From: UBA1425 sp045537495
Lineage (GTDB): Bacteria; Bacillota; Clostridia; Oscillospirales; Acutalibacteraceae
Assembly (NCBI GenBank): GCA_045537495.1
Contig: JAZSPN010000010.1
Coordinates: forward strand, 1-19,752
Reading direction: 5' to 3'
Length of the DNA: 19,752 bases
The notes under the pieces are model-generated. The model was given only the letters and a program-made list of their open reading frames with translations, ran no database searches and was not told the origin of the DNA. Positions 7,567 to 16,400 of this stretch are shown one piece after another; the first letter of the stretch is position 1, and each line of letters starts with the position of its first letter. Both the position numbers and the translations under genes were made by a program.

Positions 7567-8837
7567 ACGATAACCCCCTTATGTTTTGATTTATTCTTCT
7601 TACGGCGGTAAGGGTTGATATCGCCGATGTTGAAGCTTACGCTTTTTATGAGGGCGAGCAGGGCCCACGAGGAAATCATGCTTGAACCGCCTCTGCTGAC
7701 AAAGGGGAGAGTAACTCCGGTAAAGGGCAGAAGGTCGGTAATGCCGAATACGTTGAGCGAGAGCTGAAACAGCAGAAGACTTGCCGCTGAAACGGAGGCT
7801 ATCGAGTAGAAAACGGAAGAGCTCTTGCGGGAGCCCTTGACTGCATATATCGCGATGACGGCGAAAGAGAGAATGATGAGGAAAGCGAGAAGCAGACCGA
7901 ACTCTTCGCAGACGATGCCGAAAACGAGGTCGGTGGTGGAAGCGACGGTGTTGCGAAGCTTACCGTTGCCGATGCCGAGTCCGAGCAGACCTCCGCTGGA
8001 GCTGTAGATGAGAACTCGTGTCTGTTGCATGCCTTTACCGTTGACATCCTCCCAGATGTGTCGGTAAGTGGCGAAACGGCTGGCGACGTAGGGCTTGAAA
8101 TAGATGATGAGAACGGCGCCGAGCAGAGCGGCGGTGCAGATGAGGAGAATGGAACGTATGTCACCGGAACGCATGAAGGCGATGACGATGAAGGTGAAAA
8201 AGAAAATGAGTGCCGTACCGAAATCGCGGATAAGGAAAAGTGTGCCGATACAGACGATGGAAAAAATGATGTATTTTGTAAGGCTTCGTGTTGCCTGAAG
8301 CTTTTCGAGAGTTGCGGCGCCGACGAAGACGAAGGCGACCTTGACGAGTTCGGAGGGCTGCACCGAAAAAAAGTTGAGATCGAGCCAGTTGCGTGCGCCG
8401 TTGGTGTCCTTTGCGAGAAGGAGGTTAACGGCGAGCAAAGCGACGGCGGCGACGGCGAGAGGCATGCGAAGGAACATGGCGGTATCGATGCTTCGGAGAA
8501 TGGCGGAGATGACGGTAAAGCAAAATACACCTATTGCAATGGCAATAAGCTGTTTGAGAGCATATTTATTACTTATGGAAGCACAGATCACCATGCCTAT
8601 ACCGGACAGGAAGAAGGCGATTATCTCGAGGGCGAAGTCGTCGCGTGACGTAAACAGACGGCAAAGCAGGAGATAGAGCCATTCGAAGGCGATATAGGCG
8701 GCGGAGAACATGAGCATGTCCGAATTTACCGTTCCGTCGGAGAAAACGACGGGAAAGAACGAGAAAATCTGGAATACGGTAAGACAAAACAGCATCAGCA
8801 CGTAGCTGAAGGGTTTGTTCAGGGCTTTACCTGACAT
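7563..8837 (-). CDS. ftsW: FtsW/RodA/SpoVE-family SEDS peptidoglycan glycosyltransferase
   Basis: A 424-residue polytopic membrane protein, about the usual SEDS length, with roughly ten hydrophobic segments. Family signatures: NGARNWLDLNFFSVQPSELVK (about 146-166), RDFGTALIFF (about 204-214), SSSGGLLGLGIGNG (279-292), TTDLVFGIVCEEFG with the conserved Thr-Asp (302-303), and LPFVSRGGSSM near the end (378-387). SEDS proteins polymerise lipid II into glycan strands and work with a class B PBP, here encoded by the overlapping downstream gene. The ATG at 8835-8837 has AAAGGAG 5 nt upstream; a longer open frame would run into the acetyltransferase gene. The division (FtsW), elongation (RodA) and sporulation (SpoVE) branches cannot be separated by eye; the PbpA-like partner and kinase-like neighbour recall actinobacterial rodA-pbpA loci. 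Confidence 0.9.
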   Translation of the reverse strand: MSGKALNKPFSYVLMLFCLTVFQIFSFFPVVFSDGTVNSDMLMFSAAYIAFEWLYLLLCRLFTSRDDFALEIIAFFLSGIGMVICASISNKYALKQLIAIAIGVFCFTVISAILRSIDTAMFLRMPLAVAAVALLAVNLLLAKDTNGARNWLDLNFFSVQPSELVKVAFVFVGAATLEKLQATRSLTKYIIFSIVCIGTLFLIRDFGTALIFFFTFIVIAFMRSGDIRSILLICTAALLGAVLIIYFKPYVASRFATYRHIWEDVNGKGMQQTRVLIYSSSGGLLGLGIGNGKLRNTVASTTDLVFGIVCEEFGLLLAFLIILSFAVIAIYAVKGSRKSSSVFYSIASVSAASLLLFQLSLNVFGITDLLPFTGVTLPFVSRGGSSMISSWALLALIKSVSFNIGDINPYRRKKNKSKHKGVIV

Positions 8838-8850
8838 AAAGACTCCTTTC

Positions 8851-10023
8851 TCAGACTCTTTCACCGCTGAGGCAGGCAAGGGGAAGGGGGAACCAGCGAA
8901 GGGCAAGTCCGAGTTTATCGGGATTTGAATGCTTTCTGAAATAAGAGCTTGTCACGGGCGCCGTAAGTGCGGAAATGGCTTCGAGCTTGCCGAAGGAGAA
9001 GTCGGGACAGTCGGTTGAATCGAGAACGCTGACTTCACCGTCGCGAAGAGAAACCTCGAGAGTTTCGTCGCCGAGAGCGAGAACGAGGGAGCCTTCGGGG
9101 AGTGCGGAGTAGGAAGCCTTGAAGGAAAGCATTGCCGAAATGACGCTTTTCCAATCGAGGACGGCCCACATGCCCGAATCGACGTGCCTTACGAGAGATC
9201 CGATAGAGGCGATGGGGATGAAATCGTCCATCTGATATTCGTAGAAGGAAACGGAAACGGCCGTCATGTTGAGAGCGACGTATTCCATGATGACGTCGGA
9301 AGTGAGAGCGTCGTCGTAGAGGCAGATTTCGCGGAATTCACAGTCGGAGCCGTACTTGTCGATTGCGACATAGCCGAGAAGCTCTGATTTTTCATCATAA
9401 ACCGCATAGGGAACGGCGAGTTCGGAAGCGGGGATGATAAGGCGAAGGAAGAACTGTTCGTCGGAGTAGACGTAGTGAATGGGCTTGGAGTCGTAGAGAT
9501 CGTGCATTTTTCTGACCGTATCGGTATCGTCGAGAGTGAAGGGGACGAAAGAATACCCCTTCTTTTTGTAGCCCGAAGCCTTGAAGGCAATTGTCGAGAG
9601 GGAAACGCGATAGCTGTTGCCCGCATTTTCGTAGCCGAAGTGATTGTAGCGGGAGCGTCTGCCTCCGAGGTTGGAGAGCTGAACGCCGTTCTTCTTCATT
9701 TCGGCATTGCTGTATTCGAGAAGCTTCGACATGATGCCCTGTCCTCTGTAACGGGGATGACAGGCGACGGAGCCGATACCGCAGACGGAAAGCGTTCTGC
9801 CGCCGACGGAAAGCGTTCTGGGAAATGCGAGCACGGAGCCGACGATGAGGTCACCGTCCCACATGTTGATAAGATTATACATGGATTCGTCCGTTTCGTG
9901 GTAAAGGTTGGCATAGAGATTGAGAAAGTCGTGGGGACAGCCTCCCTTGTTGGACGAAAAGACGAAATTGATGAAGTCGATGATGGTGTTGAATTCTTTT
10001 TTGTTACCTCTTCTGATTTCCAT
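8851..10023 (-). CDS. Eis-like GNAT N-acetyltransferase with C-terminal SCP2-like domain
   Basis: A 390-residue acetyl-CoA-dependent acetyltransferase, presumably cytoplasmic. The N-terminal GNAT fold (about 1-145) has VACHPRYRGQGIMSKLLEY, containing the acetyl-CoA pyrophosphate loop R91-x-x-G94-x-G96, followed by a GGRRSRYNHFGYENAG loop. A second GNAT-like half (about 150-290) and a C-terminal part (about 290-390, with LALGDETLEVSLRDGEVSVL) complete the three-part layout of the Eis family (acetyltransferase plus sterol-carrier-like domain, about 400 residues). Mycobacterial Eis acetylates aminoglycosides and proteins; the substrate here is unknown. The ATG at 10021-10023 is preceded by GTGAGG 8 nt upstream; the in-frame ATG at 10044 lacks such a site. 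It is first in the envelope operon, 13 nt before the SEDS gene. Confidence 0.82.
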   Translation of the reverse strand: MEIRRGNKKEFNTIIDFINFVFSSNKGGCPHDFLNLYANLYHETDESMYNLINMWDGDLIVGSVLAFPRTLSVGGRTLSVCGIGSVACHPRYRGQGIMSKLLEYSNAEMKKNGVQLSNLGGRRSRYNHFGYENAGNSYRVSLSTIAFKASGYKKKGYSFVPFTLDDTDTVRKMHDLYDSKPIHYVYSDEQFFLRLIIPASELAVPYAVYDEKSELLGYVAIDKYGSDCEFREICLYDDALTSDVIMEYVALNMTAVSVSFYEYQMDDFIPIASIGSLVRHVDSGMWAVLDWKSVISAMLSFKASYSALPEGSLVLALGDETLEVSLRDGEVSVLDSTDCPDFSFGKLEAISALTAPVTSSYFRKHSNPDKLGLALRWFPLPLACLSGERV

Positions 10024-10066
10024 TGAAAAAACCTCACAATGCAAAATATGGTTAATTATAAGGTAT

Positions 10067-10095
10067 ATTATAATACTAAAAAGAGGATAAGTAAA
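10067..10095 (-). promoter_or_regulatory. Sigma-A-type promoter of the five-gene envelope operon
   Basis: Read on the minus strand, TTTACT (10090-10095) and a perfect TATAAT (10067-10072) are 17 nt apart. Transcription would start near 10060, about 35-40 nt before the acetyltransferase ATG. A second TATAAT at 10055-10060 lacks a good -35 box. No strong promoter was found within the operon, but I did not search it exhaustively. Confidence 0.6.
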
Positions 10096-10316
10096 GGGGG
10101 ATACGAGGATTTTTTATACAACACAATATTTCGTAACAGGCAAAGAAAAGGCATACAAGATATACAAAAACGGAACAGAATAGTTCGCATAACGAAAAAA
10201 GAGGCGGAGCAGAGCGCAGAAAAATTCGGAAAAAAGAAAAAATTTTTAAGAGAGCGGGGAAGATTAGCGGGTATGGGAAAAATCGAAACAATGATAAAAA
10301 ATACTGATAATAGGTA
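10096..10316. other. Purine-rich divergent intergenic stretch with no supported gene
   Basis: About 220 nt between the two divergent promoters. The plus strand is rich in A and G, with runs such as AAAAAAGAGG and GAAAAAA. An open frame of 93 codons crosses it (10039-10320) but has no ribosome site, a lysine/arginine-biased composition and no family resemblance, so I do not call it. No strong hairpin or operator-like palindrome stands out. Confidence 0.5.
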
Positions 10317-10345
10317 TTGACAACTTGCTTTTATAATGGTAAACT
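10317..10345 (+). promoter_or_regulatory. Candidate promoter of the giant repeat-protein gene
   Basis: A perfect TTGACA (10317-10322) is followed after 17 nt by TAAACT (10340-10345). A perfect TATAAT also occurs at 10332-10337 but only 9 nt after that -35 box, so it would need another upstream contact. Either way transcription should start around 10345-10352, giving a leader of about 95-100 nt. Confidence 0.55.
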
Positions 10346-10395
10346 GACAATGAATATAAGTATAAGTGTACTTTTACCTTATTCTGACCGTGTGT

Positions 10396-10415
10396 TCCGT
10401 AAGGCTTCTTGCGGA
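10396..10415 (+). promoter_or_regulatory. Leader hairpin upstream of the giant gene's ribosome binding site
   Basis: TCCGTAAG (10396-10403) pairs with CTTGCGGA (10408-10415), with one G-U pair, around a GCTT loop. No T-run follows, so it is not a terminator. It lies 9 nt before AAAGGAGG (10425-10432) and may shape mRNA stability or translation; the role is inferred. Confidence 0.4.
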
Positions 10416-10444
10416 CATCGCCACAAAGGAGGAAATGAAAGACG

Positions 10445-13400
10445 ATGAAAACATTAAAGAGATCTTTCAGTATGATGGTTGTCGCCCTGCTTGTGGTATC
10501 GACCTTCTTCTTCGGGGACCTCGGCATTGATGCCGCTGCATTCCTGCAGATCGATCCCCTCGACGAAGAGTTCGAAACCAAAGTAATGGTGCAGATGCCC
10601 GAAACCATCTATCTGGACCCTGCGGATCAGTCAAGTCCGTACGATTTCAAGTACTACGTCGACAACGACGTGAACGGCGGCGTTCACGTCAGTCCCAACC
10701 AGACGTCGGGCTTGATTTATTTCGAATGTGCGGCTGCCTGTGACAGCATCTCCATTGCCATTGCCAACGCAAGCTGGACGCTCAACCAGAGCGGTTCCGG
10801 CCGTATGCGTCAATGGGTTATCACGGGAGGTCAGTCCAGCGTCAAGGACGGTCCCGCCAAGGTAACCATCACCTACAAGATTACCGGCGAATCGGCGGCG
10901 CGTACCATTGTAAGAAATATCTACATGTACTCACCGCGACTCAACGCGTCCGTCGGTATGGGCGGATCCCACAAGTACAAGACGAGTATCGGTAACGAGC
11001 CCGTCGGTAACGGCTTCTTCTTCATTGCCGGTATTCATAAAGCGTCGGGCGGATATTCCGCATATTCCGACCAGCCGAACACCTCTTCCTCAAAGGGGGC
11101 AAGGGGTGTGGCTCCCATTGTCCAGATGCCTGCGGCTATCGGCGGTAACTCCGACGGTTATGTTGATGATATGAGCATTTTCCAGGAAACGACCTACGGC
11201 GACGGCGACAGCGGCACATCGGGCGGCTGGAAGCACAACGGACGTCACCGTAACAGCGACACCAACATAACATGGCCTTCAAATACTGCCAACTACACGA
11301 GGGGTACTCTCACCATCGACCGCAGCCGTTATACGGAGTATTCGCAGATTCCGTTCCTTTGCGGCGGCTTCTGGCTTATCAAATCGAAGTCTTCATCGAG
11401 TACCCATAAGTTCCACTTCAAGTCGACGGACGGTTCGATGAACGTTATTTCGGAACGTAACTTCGAGGAGGGCGGAGATGCCGTTTCCTACGGTACATAT
11501 AATCCCACGGGTGCCGTTCCGCTGAATTCGACAACCCTCACCATGCAGGGCAAACTCCACTTTGAGCGTTCCGGTTCATCGAGTGTCCATGTATATCTCA
11601 ATTTCTATCTCGACATCAATATCGTTGATAAGAGTACACTCAGAAGCTACATATATACTGCCACCAACCAGGGCTGGCAGACAGACTCCATTGCCAACGA
11701 CGCAACGTGGACGGGATATGTCAATACAATGAATACCGCGATTCTTAACGGCTCAACGGTACTCGGTAACCCCGAGGCAACTGCCGCACAGGTTACCGAC
11801 GCGACAAACGCTCTTTACAATGCGTATGTCAACGCGGTAGGCTACAGAGATTCGCACTTCACAAGCACGGAGAACGTGAACGTTAAGCCTCCTCAGCCCA
11901 CGCTCTATGTCCCCGAAGTTATCTTCATGGACGGCACAACCGTCGGTAAGTATTTCTACGGTGTCAATACAAGCGGTGCTGTAACACAGAACCTTGCTCT
12001 CGGTACGGCTGCCGCGGGTGCACTCGTTTACTTCAATCTCTCGGGTGCCACGGCGGTTGAAATCCACTGTGAAGTTTCAACCAACCAGTTCGCCGTCAAT
12101 TCGGGCGGTACGGGAATCGGTCTTCCCACCTCGACGGCGACGGGCAACAACGGTATCGCATCGATGACGATCGGCGGTGTACAGAAAACGGGTACCGCCA
12201 TATCCGCTTCGGGTGCCGGCTGGCTTTATCCCAACACGGGAACGGTCAACAAGCAGATGACGCAGATTACTCTGTCGAGTACTGTTTCCGTAAACTACTA
12301 CCGCTTCCTTAAATGGACGGTACATTATGTACATAATAAGCAGGTATATACAATGTATGCTTATACCATTATGTATAACAACAGAAGTGACTACACCATC
12401 GATGTAAGCTGTAATAACGAGCAGACATGGCACTCTGACTCTCACTCGAGAGTTATCCTTCACGTCGGCGGTTTAACCACAGGTAGCAGTGCAAGCGGAA
12501 GCGAAAGCGACGGCGGAAGCAAGACGGTTACTTCGAGCGGTACGCTTATCGTTGATACTTCGAGATTCTCGGTTTACAGTTCATATCCACAGCTTTACTC
12601 ATGGTATACAAACCGTGAAGATAAGTCGGGCGGTTACGTAACGGGAATCCTGAACGTTCCGAATGCCGTAAACAGCAGCACGGCCCGAGAGTGCGCGGCG
12701 GGACAGATTACCGCCGGCACGTCGATCGGTACGGCGATTCACGTAAAGATTCAGGCGTACAACGTCTACCACTCACAATCGGCACACTCCTATGCGGATT
12801 ATACGATTAACTCATCGGGCGTCAACAAGACGAGTTTACGTAACGCCTACTGGACGTATGTAAGAACGCAGAGTCCGTCGAGATGGTATGCGGCAGGCTC
12901 TACGGCATACGAGGCATATCAGGTACAGCTTCTCCAGTATGCGGCGAAGCTTGCTGTTCCCGGAAGCTCATTCAACTCGGCGACGGCTCCCTCGACAACC
13001 AACCTTATGAGAGAGTCGGGTACTGCGAGAACATCGCACCAGGCGAGAACGGCGAAGTATGACGGCTCTACGGCTCTCGGTGCAGAAGAAGCCGGCTACA
13101 GGTACGGCGACGATATGTACGCTTACTACAACGAGTACGAAGGCTATACAAAGCATTCGTACACCGCGGTTGCAGGCTCTACATCTCTTACGGAAAATCT
13201 TGACGGCAACGGAATAGCCGATGACGGTATCAACGTTGTCACCGTCGACGGAATGACGAGGTACAAGATACGTAACGTCGATATGGCGAATTCGTATACC
13301 TGGACCTTCTACTACACGGCGAACAAGTATGACGTAACCTACGATACCAACGGCGGTACGTGGAACTACACGGGCAGTCCCGTAATGGACGGAAACCGTT

Positions 13401-16400
13401 ATACGTATACGGATGCGGCAACGTTCGATCAGTATTACTCACTTTCAACCATACTTCCCACGAGAACGGGCTACAGCTTCGCCGGCTGGCATTTCAGCGG
13501 TGAAGACAGACTGTATCAAGGCGGCACAAACGGTGAAAAGGTCGTATGGAAATTTGCCAACGACAACCAGGTCTTTACGGCGCAGTGGGATGCCAACGAC
13601 TACCTTCTCCACTTCGACAACGAGGTCAGCTACCGTGCCTGGATTAATAAGTTTAATTCGGTGACTACCCATATCGGCGGCAGTGTTTCATCGGGTGCCG
13701 GTTGGTCGGCTTTAGAAGCGTATGCCGATCCGCATACTCCCGACCTTACAATCACCGCTATTCCCAATGACGGATCCACGGCGATTGATGTATACACCAC
13801 TCCCTATACGGGAACGAATACCCACATGACTCTCCTTGAAGAGGGTGCAACGTACAGATTCACCACGTACTTTACAAGACTTGATGCTACGGGTGAAGCG
13901 GTAAGCTCAACTGCAAACCCCGGTGTCCGCAATTACCTCTTCTTCTACGCTACCGAGGGCGGAACATCCTACGGAAGCAACCTTTTAAGCAACTCGACAT
14001 ATGAAAACCTCGGCGGTAACTACTTCAGACAGACGTTTACGTTTACCGTTCCGGCAGGCGCGCCCTGGATGGCATTCCGTCTTGGTATGGGCAGCGCAGG
14101 TACAATTACATTCAACGAAGTTCACGTTCAGAAGATCGACCACGTACTCGGCGATGCTTCTCTTGTAGGTGCGCCCTCGGTTCTTACGGGTGCCGTTGAC
14201 TTCGGCGATACCTACAACGACATCAAATCTCCGAGTGGCGGAGATACCTTCCCGACCATCACGAAGACCGGCTACACATTCCAGGGCTGGTATACGGAAA
14301 AGGGCGGCAAAGGCACAAAGATCACTGCCGACAGCGTATTCATCACTCCCGACAGTGCGGTCGATGCCGTTACAGTTTCGGGTGAACAGCATCTCTGGTC
14401 ACACTGGACGGTAAATAACTATACCATTACATTTGACGTTTCCACGAACGGCGGTACATTCGTCGCAGGCGGAAACTTCACGGCGGGCACTGCCAACCAG
14501 ACGAAGACCGTAGCATACGGTTCGACTCACGGCACCGCCGATGCCAACAGCAAGACGTGGCCCGCAAATCCCACGAAGACGGGCTACACGTTCCAGGGCT
14601 GGTACACATCTTCTACGGGCGGATCGAAGATTACTGAAAGCACAGCTGTAACCTATGCAGGCAACAGAACTCTCTATGCCCGCTTCACGGCAGCCACATA
14701 TTCCGTAACCTTCAATCCCCAGGGCGGTACTCTCGTTGCCGAAAACGGCTTCGCGGCAGGTACTGCAAATCAGACAAAGACGGTAACCTACGACAAGACG
14801 TACGGTACTGCCGATGCCAACGGCAAGACGTGGCCCACCAATCCCACTCGCACGGGTTACGATTTCAATGGCTGGTATACTGCCTCCACGGGCGGTACTG
14901 CCGTAACGACATCAACGGCGGTAAAGATCACCGCAAATCAGACGCTCTATGCTCAGTGGACAGCTCATACATATAAGGTTATCTACTACGGCAACGGCGG
15001 TACGACAAGTGCAGACGCTACAACGTATACTCAGAACTGCAACTACGGCACCTCCTACACCTATGCCGCAGCCAATACCTTCAACCGTCCCGGCTACAGC
15101 TTCAAGGAATGGTACAACAACGCAACAGGAACAAACGGCACCGCCTATGCTCCCGCTGCCGCGTTCAGCAACCTTTCCTCTGCTTCGGGTGCCGAGATTT
15201 CCAGATACGCCATCTGGACTCCCGTAACCTATACTCTTACCTACAACGCTGACGGCGGTACTTCCGTTCCTTCCAAGACCTACACGGTCGAGGATGCCTT
15301 CGTTCTCGGTTCCACAACCAAGACGGGTTATACATTCAACGGTTGGAAGGTCACCACCGCTGCAGGTAACTGGGCTCTCAACGCCTCCTATGCAGCCAAT
15401 GCAAGCATGAGCAAGATGTACGGCAACGCTACTCTTACAGCTCAGTGGACCATCAACAACAGCAAGGTTAAGTTCGTCATGAACGGCGGTTCGATGACGG
15501 TCGGTTCAACGGCTGTTTCCGGTAATGCAACTACCATCTCCGGTAACTACAACACCACCATCTCTATCCCCGTTCCCACAAGAACTGCTTACACCTTCAA
15601 TACATGGACACTCGAAAAGGCTTCGGGTAATACCTCGTCCATCTCTGTCGCCGCAAACAAGACCGCAACCTACACCTTCGGTACAGGCATTGACACGGTC
15701 GATACCCTTACGGCAAGCTGGACTCCCAACAACTATACTCTTACCTATAACGCAAACGGCGGTGCGGCTGTTTCCGCAAAGTCATACACAATCGAAACAG
15801 CTTTCGCTCTTCCCTCTACCACGAAGACGGGTTATACCTTCACTAACTGGAAGGTCACTACCGCCGCAGGTAACTGGACTGCCGATGCTACATTCAGTGC
15901 AGGCGAAAGCATCAGCGGTAAGTACGGCAATGCTACTCTCACCGCACAGTGGTCTGCAAACAGCTACACCCTCACTCTCGTTGAAAACGGCGGAAGTGCT
16001 GTAAACGATATTACTTATACCATCGAATCCACAAGCACTCTTCCCTCCATCACAAGAACGGGTTACACATTCAACGGTTGGAAAGTCACTACCGCAGGCG
16101 GCAGCTGGGTTCTCAACGCTTCCTTCAATGCAGGTGCAAGTGTTGTCGGCAACCACGGCAATGCCACGCTCACTGCACAGTGGACTATCAACAACAACAA
16201 GGTCGCCCTCGAGATGAACGGCGGTATCGGTTCCTATACCCAGAACGGTGTCACAACCGCTATCAATGCCGATACGACTGTTTCGGGCAACTACAACACC
16301 ACAATTTCCATCGCTCTTCCCACAAAGACCGGTTACTCATTCGCAGGCTGGACTCTCACAAAGGCGGCGAACAACACCGGCTCCATGATCAGCAGCTCGA

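Noticed and set aside
10220..10247. AAAAATT ... AATTTTT inverted repeat as a possible terminator
   Set aside because: The stem is all A-T, weak, and follows no gene end; it is expected in A-rich DNA.
10039..10320. A 93-codon plus-strand open frame in the divergent spacer
   Set aside because: It has no ribosome binding site, starts beside the minus-strand gene's leader, has a lysine/arginine-biased composition from A/G-rich DNA and resembles no family. It is probably chance.
10435..10530. A 31-codon frame starting at ATG 10435, overlapping the giant gene's start in another frame
   Set aside because: Its ATG is only 2 nt from AAAGGAGG, too close for good initiation. The product has no features, while ATG 10445 gives a textbook signal peptide.
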